From positions 642,670 through 706,669 of the forward strand of contig NC_054699.1 in NCBI RefSeq assembly GCF_016097555.1: a stretch of 64,000 bases of DNA. The letters are read 5' to 3'. The notes beneath the pieces were generated by a model. That model had not been told where the DNA came from. It ran no database searches and saw nothing but the letters and a program-made list of their open reading frames with translations. This document shows, one piece after another, positions 40,060-51,263 of this stretch. Both the position numbers and the translations under genes were made by a program. The number at the start of each line of letters is the position of its first letter. The stretch's first letter is position 1. The DNA is from Gigantopelta aegis (lineage: Eukaryota > Mollusca > Gastropoda > Neomphalida > Peltospiridae).

Positions 40060-40436
40060 ACAAACGGTTCGTAACCGCCTGCGTGCTGCTTTGTTACGCG
40101 CCCGTAGACCGTACATTACTGGGGCTTGTAACTCGAAACAGTCGGAAGGGCCTACTAAGCTTACGGTAGTCGGAATACTCAAAAGTTAGCTGTGTAATAC
40201 GAACCACTCGTAATTTTACTCCTCACCTAGGACAGGCGTAAATATCCAGATTTACGACAAAATTTAGTTCTACCTGTCGTAGCATCCACGTAACATTAGT
40301 TTGTGCGATTAACAGGCGAAGGATGGTATCATGGTATGATTCTATGATTCTATGATTCTAACCCTATCAGGTTAGGTAAAAGGATTTAACGTGTACATTC
40401 AGAAAAAGCTGTTGTTGCACACGCCTGTTATTGGTG

Positions 40437-40562
40437 CAGGTGTCGGCTCTCGCATGCTCCTCCGTCCAGGACAGGAAAGTGTTGGGGGTGGGTGGGAGAG
40501 GGGATCGCATGCTCCCCCGTCCGGGACAGGAAAGTGTTGGGAGTGGGTGGGAGAGGGAATCA
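40437..40562. repeat. Two-copy tandem repeat, about 55 bp
   Basis: GACAGGAAAGTGTTGGGGGT... and GACAGGAAAGTGTTGGGAGT..., each followed by GGGTGGGAGAGGG. The overlapping frames are not supported. Confidence 0.8.
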
Positions 40563-40849
40563 AGCAGTACAAATAGCTCGACTTCATGTCCAGGCGGTAA
40601 TTTATGTCTTCAATGTTTGTCTGCTAACTCTAATGTTAACTAGATTATTATATTATATAGGATTGTTTGCGATATTAGAAGATGATCTTGGACAACAATT
40701 TAATTTATTTAGGGACACCTCAGCACATTTGATAAACTACTACTATTTGATGTCTAACATGGTTATTTCGACACTTTGGGGCACGAGATGGCAAGCGAGA
40801 GAGAGCGAGGGGGGCCCACTGGGCCGACTACTCCTTTCAAAAGTAAGCA

Positions 40850-41030
40850 AGCGACTTTTATATGTACTTTCTCATAGATATGGCAGTATATACCATAGTC
40901 TGACATATCAGTCGTAGGTCACCAAGTTGGGAAGGAAAAAATTAAAGTACACCAAGGTCGATCGATTCTGCGTCAACCCATCGCTCCTCGACCGAGCACT
41001 CTACCGCTGAACTATATCAACCCGTCTGTT
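40850..41030 (-). mobile_element. Diverged tRNA-headed SINE fragment
   Basis: On the minus strand: GGGTTGATATAGTTCAGCGG (A-box-like head), GTGCTCGGTCGAGGAGCGAT, then GACTGATATGTCAGACTATG and AAAAGTCGCTTG remnants of the core. Confidence 0.55.
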
Positions 41031-41349
41031 ACGTGTTACAAGATTTTCTATAAACCTCATAGGTGGAAACAAGGGAATCCCCTTCTCGTAAGTGTACAAG
41101 TCTTTAGAGTTACAATGCTGTTCCTCTAGCTTTACGTTTGGTTTACGCCAAAGCTACGTGTGTTTTGGGTTATACTACTAAACTCTTCCCTCGACTGTTG
41201 AAGCACTGTCGTGGCGACCACATAACACCAAAATATTTACGACTGCTTCGAGTTACAAGCGGTACCTTTAACTGCAACACATTAGTCCATTCACAGCACT
41301 CAAGTACGCGTACAAGTGAGACAATGTAGAGCAAATATTTCAGCAGTAT

Positions 41350-41633
41350 CAGGCGAGTGCGCGGGGGGGAGGGGGGGGGTTGGGGGTCGACCCCCCGCTC
41401 AAGGCGAAAAAAAAAATTCATATCCCGATTTTTTACATTCCTGTGAAAGCAGCTCGGCAAGCCAGTAGAAAACACCTCAGAATAGCCCTAGAAGGGGTCA
41501 ATTTTTCAAAATTTTCGGGGGGAGGGCCCCCAGACCACCCGCCACGGGCTTCGTGCCTGCGGCGCTCGCGGTGTCGGGCTTCGCCGGACACCTCGACCCA
41601 CCCACCCTGCAAAATTTCCTGCGCACGCCCCTG
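41350..41633. mobile_element. CAGG-ended non-autonomous element
   Basis: CAGGCGAGTGCGCGGG at the left and CCTGCGCACGCCCCTG at the right are inverted ends; AGTAT flanks both sides (5-bp duplication). The interior is G/C-rich (GTCGACCCCCCGCTC, AGAAGGGGTCAATTTTTC, GGAGGGCCCCCAGACC) and non-coding despite short frames on both strands. Confidence 0.75.
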
Positions 41634-41639
41634 AGTATA

Positions 41640-42243
41640 TAATCGGCGATACAAGTTACACAATAATTATATGATTATCTGCTAGTTTCTCGTTTTAATC
41701 TGTCTCCCCATCCGTCACAATACTGAACGTATCAACCGGTTTCCAAATGCAATACAATGGCATGATCTGTCATTATCTGAATTAAGATGTATAATGCTAT
41801 TTTACTTTATATTATTTTGTCTCATTATCATCTTGTGTAAGTGTCGGGTACTCGGGCCCGGGTGGAGTTTGACCCTCCAGTACTCGAGTCCAATAGCCAA
41901 TGATTAACGAATCAATGTGCTCTAGTGGTGTCGTTAAACGGGATGGCTGGGTGGGCGATCATGTGACGCTACGTCACGATATAGGTCGGCGAACTTGAAT
42001 TCTGCTGTCCGAAGTTTGCCGAAGCTTAGCTGAATGTGGGTGCTTTCAGGTTTCTTTATGTAGTGTGTATTAGTGATTAATATCTGGATTTTTTTTTTTA
42101 ATCACAGAACTCGAAAATGATCGCTGTAAATGTATTTGACGTCAAACATAATATAAGATTGTTGTGGTATTAGAGCGGGAATCTGTGACTACTCTTTGGT
42201 GGGCAGCCATTGAAAGACAATTAGCCTACATAGCTTGGTCTCC
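41640..42243. other. No gene seen; small repeat fragments
   Basis: A dispersed segment (41750-41815) matches 30440-30535. A SINE tail fragment lies at 41888-41938 (AATAGCCAATGATTAACGAA, GTGGTGTCGTTAAACG). Confidence 0.45.
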
Positions 42244-42255
42244 GACTGTAATGAG

Positions 42256-42572
42256 GGGCGGGACGTAGCCCAGTGGTACAGCGCTCGCCTGATGTGCGAT
42301 CGATCTAGGATCGATTCCCGTCGGTGGGCCCATTGGGCTATTTCTCGTTCCTGCCAGTGCTCCACAACAAAGGCCGTGGTATGTACTATCCTGTCTGTGG
42401 GATGGTGCATATAAAAGATCCCTTGCTGCTAATCGAAAAGAGTAGCCCATGAAGTGGCGACAGCCGATTTCCTCTCTCAATATCTGTGTGTGGTCCTTAA
42501 CCATATGTCCAACGCCATATAACCGTAAATAAAATGTGTTGAGTGCGTGGTTAAATAAAACATTTCCTTCCT
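42256..42572 (+). mobile_element. Full-length tRNA-headed SINE with 12-bp target duplication
   Basis: GACTGTAATGAG lies at 42244-42255 and 42573-42584. It begins GGGCGGGACGTAGCCCAGTG, with B-box-like GGATCGATTCCCG, CCCATTGGGCTATTTCTCGT, core GGCCGTGGTATGTACTATCC, AAGATCCCTTGCTGCTAATC, and ends GTTAAATAAAACATTTCCTT. This is the best-preserved reference copy of the family in the window. Confidence 0.93.
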
Positions 42573-42589
42573 GACTGTAATGAGAGCAT

Positions 42590-43590
42590 ATAACTGTCCA
42601 AATGTCCGTCTAGCTCTCTTACAAAGTACTCGGGCTGAGTGATAGCCAACTGTCGAAGGTTCAACTAAGGCAAAAAGACCACAAATTCACTTAATAAAAA
42701 TCGACACCACACCCCCACATTTTACATTAAATTATTCTAAAGCGGTGATAGTGGCTGGTCATATCGTATTCTGTACTTTTTGTAGCGCTTACAGCTATGC
42801 CCTTCTCATTAAAAAATATGTTTACTCCCCTGAAATCTTTGGTGCACTACTTGAGAGCATTAATCTTAAAGTCTGACAAGAGCGTGTCAAACGTAACAGC
42901 AGAAGTGAACACGAGCGGCTTCTCAGCGAAACTAGACAATCAGGTCACCTTTTGTTCATTACCGCTGTGCAACCTAGAACAGCCATTGCGGTCATGGGGC
43001 GTTCCCATTTCTGTAGTTAATGCAGAAAGTTTGACCTATATTATTGTAAAAGTTGGAATTGGTCTTCTTCAGTTATAAAATAATTAAACATTATATTGCA
43101 CATAAACAGTAACTAAAAATGGTTACAAAAAAGCTTTTAGTTTCGTGAATCACTCCTCTGTTAAAATAAATCAACAAAAGAACACCCCTATTGCTAAAAT
43201 AGATTTCCAAAGAAGAGTTCATTCCAACTTAGGGTTAATATAATTATTGTGAATTTAATCTGAAATGATTGTAGTGAAAAAATTATGTGTATAATTTATG
43301 GTATTATTTTATTCGAACTAACTATATTTTAAAGTTCACGTTTTTATATTTGTTCAGGCAAAAGTTATTATTTCATGTTATTCTAATTTGAAATGCTATC
43401 CTTTAAAAAAAAATGAGTCCATAGTAGCCTCATTTCTGGTGACGTCAGACTAAGTAATGCGGTTTGTTTAACATGTATTCCTCCGCTCGATTAGTTCTGT
43501 AATAGGCGGAATGATTAACTTATAAAAAGAAGCTAAATGCAAAATATTGCTTATTATTTTATTATCACACAGTAAACATTTATGAACAAA
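42590..43590. other. No gene seen
   Basis: AT-rich. The 93-codon plus frame at 42797-43078 has no recognisable features and is not supported as a gene. Confidence 0.4.
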
Positions 43591-43597
43591 ATTATGA

Positions 43598-43675
43598 TTA
43601 GTTTTTCTTCCTACCAAAGTCGCCCTTCCTTTTCTTTCTGTTACAAGGACGCACTACTCTTGGTACCTCCGCCAT
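43598..43675 (-). CDS. Short basic ORF, 25 aa (unsupported hypothetical)
   Basis: ATGGCGGAGGTACC in a strong start context (A at -3, G at +4) opens a 25-codon frame, MAEVPRVVRPCNRKKRKGDF GRKKN, very basic. It could be a complete small ORF or a first exon (GACTTTG|GTAGG is a possible donor). It lies divergent to the candidate 5' exon ending at 44009. I do not recognise it, and an MITE or dead repeat is equally possible. Confidence 0.25.
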   Translation of the reverse strand: MAEVPRVVRPCNRKKRKGDFGRKKN

Positions 43676-43699
43676 TGTAAGTGTAAGCAGAGGAATTGG

Positions 43700-44009
43700 G
43701 GAAAGCCTGAGAGAGAAGTTTCGGTTATAATTTCCGAATCACCACAGTTCGTGTGGATATATTACGTGGTTCGCATTACGTAATCGCCCAAAAACATCTC
43801 ATTTATTGTAATTACAACACACCGGCTTCTGTACTTGTTGTATTGGTGAGCACAAACGGATTAACAGCGACGATCCCTAAAGAAGACACACTTTTATAAA
43901 TATTATTGTTCGTGAATATTTAGTTTTTTCCACTTCCATAATTAAAGAAAAAGGTCTATGGGGAACAATTATTGATTCCACCGATGTTTGGATAAATCAC
44001 ACTTGAAAG
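43700..44009 (+). other. Candidate non-coding first exon of the TBL1XR1-like gene
   Basis: Moderately GC-containing sequence ends at a strong donor, ACTTGAAAG|GTAAGTGG (GT at 44010). A weaker donor-like ATTG|GTGAGC lies at about 43834. Another exon must precede 54796, because a clear acceptor opens the coding exon; this is the best donor I see upstream, but the link is inference. Confidence 0.3.
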
Positions 44010-44835
44010 GTAAGTGGTCATTAAGGTGATATAGTTCGTTAGATTGCTAAATGCTGTGTTCAATATTTTAATATTTGTCTATTCAGACTTGTGGTTGTAA
44101 ATCGATATTATATTTAAACTATAAAATAAACCTTATGTTGGAATAAGATTTATGTTTCATATCTATTACTTTGTAAAATCATTAAGTTTTTGTTCAAGAA
44201 TTATTTTAGCGAAATAATGTCACAAACTGGAAGTGTCCCACGCATTGCCTCACGCCGATACGATGGCTGCGCCTTGGTGGCGTTTATAGGTTATAGGGAA
44301 ACCTGTGGTTCGATACTGACATTTTTAAGCATTTCAGCATTGTATTGGTGTTGAGATAATTTAATTATTTAAGTTTTATCATTGTTTTTTTTAAGTCAAA
44401 ACCCCAGTATTTTGTATATTTTTGCCTTCGTTTTTCATGTTATAGCTTGTTTCTAATATCTTGCATTATTTATTATTATAGTCTTTTTCACTATACTCGA
44501 TAGCACAGTGTTATAGTCTTTTTCAAATATCTCACTTAGGAATAGTGCTTGTTTATGAGAAAGTTTGGCGCCACCGATGATGAATAAATTATTTGATTAT
44601 TTTATTGTTGTTACATTATATTTGGATGTGTACCAGTCATAAAGTGATATTTAAGTTACACATTTAATTATTATTTTTTTTTTTAAATTAACACTTGATG
44701 AAAATATATATATATATTTTTTTTTTAAAGTACCTCAAGCTGCCTAATATTTTGAGGCATTGATTTTAAAGGCACTACGAAATATATGTTGCTTTTTTAG
44801 AATTTAGCATGTTTTTATTTATGCAAAACAAACAA
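44010..44835. other. No gene seen
   Basis: AT-rich, probably intronic if 43700-44009 is an exon. Confidence 0.35.
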
Positions 44836-44841
44836 CTGGAA

Positions 44842-45226
44842 AGGGACATTCCTGAGTTTCCTGCAATTTTTAAGATGTTATCTACTAACAGAGACTTGTT
44901 AACGATTGTAATTGCATATCAAATATATTTTTCTGCATAAAATATTAGTGTGTAGCCTATGTTAAACATGTTTCTGATCGTTCTGATATTTGTATTAGGT
45001 TAAATTTTATTTTATTTCCTAAAAAATCTTTTTTTGTACATACGAAATTATTGGAAGACAAAATTCAGTGTGGGCTTCTTACAACTATTAAGACAACCAG
45101 AAACACATAGAATATACAGACACTGATATTCTAAACAAGAAAATATATTTAATATGTAAGTTTAATCATAGGACTATTTTATTAGTCGGAAACATCTTAT
45201 AATGCAGAAAACTCGGGAATGTTCCT
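44842..45226. mobile_element. TTAA MITE, uninterrupted copy
   Basis: 385 bp, from AGGGACATTCCTGAGTTTCC to the inverted AAACTCGGGAATGTTCCT, with TTAA on the right side (45227-45230); the left side reads GGAA, so that copy of the target has changed. The interior aligns with both halves of the split MITE at 26990-28989 (GTTTCTGATCGTTCTGATAT; AACAAGAAAATATATTTAAT). Confidence 0.85.
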
Positions 45227-45289
45227 TTAATGGTTGGCAGGCATTGAAATTGGGGAACTTTTTATGTATTATTATTTATATAGAGGTTA

Positions 45290-45861
45290 TTACCAGGGTG
45301 TTTTTCGGTATCGTCAATATCATATATTAGGAATAAAAATTGTATTATGCAAGCCTCTGGCGAGCATAATACATTATTTTTATTCCTAATATATATATGA
45401 TATTGACGATACCGAAATACACGAGGGTAATAATCTCTTTAACATATAAACTCAAGTTTAATACAACATGTTTTTGTAAACTGTACACACAACTTTAATT
45501 CCAGTCTGTCATTACTAGATATTCAAATAACGTAAGAATATGTGGCGCAGTGTATTTTTGAATGGAAATGACGTCAAATTCGAATGACGTCATTTTGGAT
45601 GTCCTTGCATCAAAATAAAGTTATGCCTAAGGTTTTTTGTTTTCTGAACGCTGGACAGCTTTCAGTGTCAAATTGCCAATAAACTGTTTTTATGCATGAC
45701 TGAATGCATATGTCAATTATGGAGTGTCACACAAGTACGTTTGCTTAAATGTCAATAAATGTAGTGCCGTGACCTCGATTAATTTACATCTAATTCTTAA
45801 AGAATGTGATCTTAATTCTTTGATTGCACTGAAAATGTAAGACTAAGATATTATATGATAA

Positions 45862-45862
<1 letters not shown>
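45290..45862. mobile_element. Dispersed element with a 140-bp palindrome, copy 1
   Basis: 45292-45432 is a near-perfect hairpin: AGAGGTTATTACCAG, TTTTTCGGTATCGTCAATAT and TCATATATTAGGAATAAAAA, then the reverse complement. The rest to TATTATATGATAAATAT (45862) is single-copy within the element. It includes two CRE octamers (GAAATGACGTCAAATTCGA and ATGACGTCAT) and GGTTTTTTGTTTTCTGAACG. The whole 573 bp recurs inverted at about 60787-61372. Confidence 0.7.
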
Positions 45863-45896
<34 letters not shown>

Positions 45897-45898
45897 CA

Positions 45899-46530
45899 GG
45901 GATCAAACTTAACGATGACAACTGCTGTTGGTAAAATATAAACTGCCGTCGGTTGAGGGCCTCACAGATGGCACTTTTGTGCCGTTGGATAAAATTACTG
46001 ACATCAGTAAAGCTGTATGTGTATGAACATTATCTGCCAGTATTTAACACAGGCGTTTGGGTCCTGGTTGGAGTTGATGGTTGTTTAGTTAGTACCACGC
46101 AATGGAACTAGTCATGCATGTACCCTGTATTGTTTAATATACGTTCTCACTGCATTTTGCATCCCTGGTTTCGTGTTATGCCCAGGGTCCGAAATTAACG
46201 ACGTCACCGACAACAATTGCCATCATTGAGGTATAAATTGCTGTAGGTAGAGAGCATTACCGATGACACTTTTGTGCCGTCAGTAAAACTCCTCAACAAT
46301 GACAAAATATATACACCTGGTGTACATAATCTGCCAATAATTAACATTTTCACATTTGAAATATGTTTACATACAGCAAAATAACCTTTCATTAATATTT
46401 ATTTTCTGCAAATGTCACTTTAAAAAATATTTTGCCATAGTCAGGCTCAAAATTGCTATCGGTGAGCTGTTTCACTCGTGGCAATTCTATTAAAAATTGC
46501 TGTGGGAGACAAATTGTTAAGTTTGAGCCA
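45899..46530. repeat. Cluster of CAGGG-type hAT-like ends
   Basis: CAGGGATCAAACTTAACGAT (45898), CAGGGTCCGAAATTAACGAC (46189) and TCAGGCTCAAAATTGCTATC (46441) are related to the ends of the element at 60098. Segments such as GGCACTTTTGTGCCGTTGG and GACACTTTTGTGCCGTCAG repeat between the first two. The last is followed by an inverted AATTGTTAAGTTTGAGCC. They are old, fragmented elements; no transposase is present. Confidence 0.45.
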
Positions 46531-46539
46531 TGTAACTAT

Positions 46540-47335
46540 CACACTGGTAGTACCTAATATGCTAATCACGTAGTAGTATTATAATGGGAATAGTAATAGG
46601 AATACAAGTTACATAAATAAACATTCCAAGGGATGCCATATGTGCAAGGTTGATGTATTTGTGCATACTTCATTACATATCTACAGCTTGAACTGTCACT
46701 GGTTATGGGTTTCTGCCAAAGAGTACAGACAGATATATTTTTATGATTTGTAGACCGATTGGGGTGAAAGGACTGCTATTTACAATTTGTGAAAGTACAT
46801 GAAATGCAGTGTCAAATTTCAGAACTATTTGGGCACTTTAATTATGTTCTCTTGTTTTTATTATGTACCCTCAATTTATTTTCTGACATAAAGCCTTGTA
46901 ACTTAATTTAATAAATTAATTTAAAATTTTTTTTAGGGTGTTCTCTCTCTTTGAAAACAAAGGGCTGTTTGAGAAAAGTAGTTGGTTGTATTTTAGGGTT
47001 CAAGCTGGTCGCTCAGAATTAATAGCAATTTGTTAATTTGAAAGAGATAATCTAGCTATATTTAGGAAACGACATGCAGTTTTCGAATTAGCGTTTTGGC
47101 GAATTGGTATTGACATATATATTTTCCAAATTCAACTTTAAATCACATTTGGCAAACAGCATCTTAAACCAAGATATATTTATTGAATGCAGAGAAGTTT
47201 ATAAATAATTGCAACAATGAAAAATAGGCATTGGTAGTTGTGGAAATAGTTGCCAAAAATTATCGACTGAGCCTACTAATGAATGCAGTTTGTACATTCA
47301 ACCTTTTTGTTATTGAATTAATATTAGGATTACAA
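46540..47335. other. No gene seen
   Basis: AT-rich, no recognised features. Confidence 0.4.
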
Positions 47336-47344
47336 AGACAATGG

Positions 47345-47880
47345 TGTCGAGATGGTTGTCGGTCAACAGTTGCTTTCCAGATTGTTCGTCCTGTGGATGT
47401 TTCGTCCACAGACAATTCATCCACCATATAGTTCGTCCATGTACAATTCATCCACCCACCTCGGACAACTGGTCCACTCGATTACAACATTTAGACCAAT
47501 AAATCTGAAATTTTATTTCTTAGCCATTGAAATGGTCACTTATTTTCGTTTTGTAGTAAACTCCTAGTATATGGAACAAAGTAAATTTTAGTGGCATTAT
47601 CAACTTGTTATTGTCTGTCTGTAACAAAGCTAGTAACTAAACTAAAATTTTGTCATTTATGTCAAAAATACCATAATGTGACGTCATTCGAAGTAACCAA
47701 CCAATAAACAACGATATCTCCATTCTGCTGCCAAGTTCCAGCCAAGTTCTAAATTTAACTATAAAAATTATAGTGGACGAATTGTCCAAGAATTTTTTTT
47801 GGTTGTGGACGAATCGTCTCGAGTTCAACAGTGCACGAAAAGTCTAGAGGACGAATCATCTGCATCCCAACAGTTTTTGT
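47345..47880. repeat. Candidate inverted-end repeat built on TTCGTCC/GGACGAA motifs
   Basis: The left part carries GATTGTTCGTCC, GTTTCGTCCAC and AGTTCGTCCATG. The right part carries GTGGACGAATTGTCC, GTGGACGAATCGTC and GAGGACGAATCATC, the reverse sense of the same motif, separated by about 300 bp. This suggests a non-autonomous element with iterated subterminal motifs; boundaries are unclear. Confidence 0.4.
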
Positions 47881-47889
47881 ACAAAACGG

Positions 47890-48415
47890 CCAGATGCATG
47901 GGGTGAATATTTCTGTCTCTGTAAAGCTATTTAATATTTTATATTCCTTTTTTAATGATTTGTCTATTTTATATTTATATCTATATTCTATGGCTTTTAC
48001 AGACACAAAACATAGGCTATGTTAAAAATGGGGTGGGGGGGGGGGGGAGATTTTTATGCACACAATTTTCTCACCTGTTTTTGCGAATTCCACTAAAAAC
48101 ATACTAATCCATTTGGTAATAATTTTCGCTGTCAGTGAATCAATAGAAATCACCACTTTTGCCATGTACGAATGTCTACAGCACATTTTAGTTTTCACTC
48201 GAGACTTTCTTTTCAAAGCAGCAGAATCGGATCAAATTATGGACCAATTAGAAACAACTTCCAGATTTTTTTCTCCAAAAAACTAATGCCTGACGTTTTT
48301 CCACCAAGCCAGTTCACACCCCCATTGAAGTGTCAATTTGCTCCCAACTATTTGTCAGTTTGCCCCCATTTTTGTTTGGTAGGGGACAAAATGGTAATGC
48401 GTTACGGGCGAACTG
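47890..48415. other. No gene seen
   Basis: A poly-G run (48033-48047) and a segment rich in CAGTTTGCCCCC/GGGGCGAACTG motifs (48305-48440). No coding support. Confidence 0.4.
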
Positions 48416-48419
48416 ACTT

Positions 48420-49462
48420 GGGGCGAACTGCATGGCTTGGGGGCAAAATGGTTTTAGTCTAAAATAATTTTGTACATACCAAGCAGCCAAAGAAAATTTG
48501 GAGTATTTATAATATTTTTACATTTAAAACACAGACTCCTAGGAACCAGGATGGGGAATGGGGTTTGGGTGTGTGTTTTATCCTGTTAAAACTGTATTTA
48601 AATAAGGATACAAATATAACCTGCATGTATGACCTTCTCCAGTATAGATATTGTACCATCCCACCCCTATAGATATCATACCACTCCACCCGTATAGATA
48701 TTGTACCACCCGCACGCCTATAGATATCGTACCACCCCACCCCTATAGATATTGTACCACCCCCACCCCTATAGATATCTTACCACCCGCACCCCATAGA
48801 TATCTTACCACCCCACCCCTATAGATATCGTATCATCCCCACCCCTATAGATATCATATCACCCCCACCCCTATAGATATCATATCACCCCCACCCCTAT
48901 AGATATCATATCACCCCCACCCCTATAGATATCGTTCCACCTCCACCCCTATAGATATCGTTCCACCTCCACCCTATAGATATCATTCCACCTCCACCCC
49001 TATAGATAGTTCCACCTCCACCCCTATAGATATCGTTCCACCCCACCCCTATAGATATCGTTCCACCCCACCCTATAGATATCGTTCCACCCCCACCCTA
49101 TAGATATCATTCCACCCCCACCCTATAGATATCGTTCCACCCCCACCCCTATAGATATCGTTCCACCCCCACCCCTATAGATATCGTTCCACCTCCACCC
49201 CTATAGATATCGTTCCACCTCCACCCCTATATATATCGTTCCATCCCCACCCTTATAGATACCGTTCCACCTCCACCCTATAGATATCGTTCCACCTCCA
49301 CCCTATAGATAGCGTTCCACCCCCACCCCTATAGATATCGTTCCACCCCTATAGATATCGTTCCACCTCCACCCCTATAGATATCGTTCCACCCCCACCC
49401 CTATAGATATCATTCCACCCCTACCCTATTGATATCGTTCCTAAGGGCCTGAAACATGTTAC
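48420..49462. repeat. Segmental tandem duplication, first copy (1043 bp)
   Basis: Begins GGGGCGAACTGCATGGCTTG, contains about 220 bp of non-repeat DNA, then a 24-26-bp minisatellite (CTATAGATATCGTTCCACCT), and ends CTGAAACATGTTACG. The same order restarts at 49463. Confidence 0.9.
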
Positions 49463-50333
49463 GGGGCGAACTGCATGGCTTGGGGGCAAAATGGTTTTAG
49501 TCTAAAATAATTTTGTACATACCAAGCAGCCAAAGAAAATTTGGAGTATTTATAATATTTTTACATTTAAAACACAGACTCCTAGGAACCAGGATGGGGA
49601 ATGGGGTTTGGGTGTGTGTTTTATCCTGTTAAAACTGTATTTAAATAAGGATACAAATATAACCTGCATGTATGACCTTCTTCAGTATATATAATGTACC
49701 ATCCCACCCCTATAGATATCATACCACTCCACCCGTATAGATATTGTACCACCCGCACGCCTATAGATATCGTACCACCCCACCCCTATAGATATTGTAC
49801 CACCCCCACCCCTATAGATATCTTGCCACCCGCACCCCATAGATATCTTACCACCCCACCCCTATAGATATCGTATCATCCCCATCCCTATAGATATCAT
49901 ATCACCCCACCCCTATAGATATCATATCACCCCCACCCCTATAGATATCGTTCCACCTCCACCCCTATAGATATCGTTCCACCTCCACCCTATAGATATC
50001 ATTCCACCTCCACCCCTATAGATAGTTCCACCTCCACCCCTATAGATATCGTTCCACCTCCACCCCTATAGATATCGTTCCACCTCCACCCCTATATATA
50101 TCGTTCCATCCCCACCCTTATAGATACCGTTCCACCTCCACCCTATAGATACCGTTCCACCTCCACCCTATAGATATCGTTCCACCTCCACCCTATAGAT
50201 AGCGTTCCACCCCCACCCCTATAGATATCGTTCCACCCCTATAGATATCGTTCCACCTCCACCCCTATAGATATCGTTCCACCCCCACCCCTATAGATAT
50301 CATTCCACCCCTACCCTATAGATATCGTTCCTA
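48640..50333. repeat. 24-26-bp minisatellite, two blocks
   Basis: The unit ACCTCCACCCCTATAGATAT then CGTTCC varies from TATCATATCACC to TTGTACCACC across each block; the same gradient of variants appears in both blocks because the region was duplicated. Confidence 0.93.
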
Positions 50334-50354
50334 AGGGCCTGAAACATGTTACGG
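49463..50354. repeat. Segmental tandem duplication, second copy (about 890 bp)
   Basis: The unique part is almost identical to the first copy (one or two changes, e.g. CTTCTCCAG/CTTCTTCAG). The minisatellite part is about 150 bp shorter. The junction falls at TTACGG, which occurs at both ends, consistent with a short-homology or unequal exchange event. Confidence 0.9.
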
Positions 50355-50359
50355 TAAGA

Positions 50360-51260
50360 TAGTGTTTTAAAAACAGGGAAAAAACATATTTATATTTTGA
50401 GGGAAAGAAGTGGAAGTCTTGCCAGGGCTGGAAACTGTCCCTTTTAGCTTTTGGAGTAGATCTTCGGCATTTTTGTTTTTCCTCCCCTGATGTGCCATTG
50501 TTCGATTTAAAACCTTTAGTCTAGTGAACATTGAAACACACTATTGAAATGTAATTGTGTGTGTGTAACTGTAAGACAAAGACTGTTTGATGGATCATGA
50601 ATCATTTGGGGATTGATTGGCAGCCGTGGTAAGAGATACACACGTAATACAGACTGGCTTTAATTAAGAATGAATTACCAATTCCCTCTCGCCCACCAGT
50701 ATTGATCCACCGACACCTTGAAGCGGGTTTCAACCTAATCTCAATCCTTGATCTTGTATGCAAGCAGCTGATATAAATACTTAAAACTAAAAAAATAGTA
50801 GCTTTTGCTGAGAGCAGCATTCCAAAATATTTTTGAAACACACTATAGCAGTTTTCAGTAGACTTGGCTGTCTGCCAGGTCACAGTTGTGTCCTAAGTAT
50901 TTCTCTTCTATTTTTTTTATTATAGCTAGCACCTCTTTTAATATTTTTTACCTAGCCTAAGGCCAGTGTAATTAGTTTTCCTGAGCTGCATGTTACCCAG
51001 TATGATGGATCACCCTGTTCAGTGAACCATGGCCTCTGAGGATAGCCTCCAAAACAATGAGGTGAATAAATGGTCTGTTTCAAAATGATTGACTTGTAGT
51101 TTGGTCTACAAGATGCCCAAGCATGCAGGTGTTCAAAGAGAGTGGGTGGGGGTTGTGTTAAACATTGTAATTCATGGATGTTTTCAGTTTAATTTTGTAG
51201 ATAAATAAAAATTGCTTAAATTTTATAGGATTATAAAAATAAAAAAAAGTGGGTGGGGGG
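50360..51260. other. No gene seen
   Basis: Intronic-looking AT-rich DNA; frames on the minus strand near 50602-50883 show no family features. Confidence 0.4.
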
Positions 51261-51263
51261 CAT

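Larger units (their letters stand above)
39365..40145 (+). pseudogene. Tc1-like transposase remnant, N-terminal half, with internal expansions
   Basis: Reading in order: LWDRHGTTGGVQHRPRSGRP, the linker between the two DNA-binding modules, repeated five times as a 45-bp unit; then LRHRQIYTTQLQQQRQQAAG and IRVSTQTV; a SINE insertion (39736-40059); then TVRNRLRAALLRARRPYITG. This matches element A (TISRLWDRYQQHGSTRDLPR, ISDQTVRNRLREVGIRARRP). The catalytic domain is not present downstream. It is a relic of a Tc1/mariner element whose coding sequence turned into a minisatellite. Confidence 0.75.
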
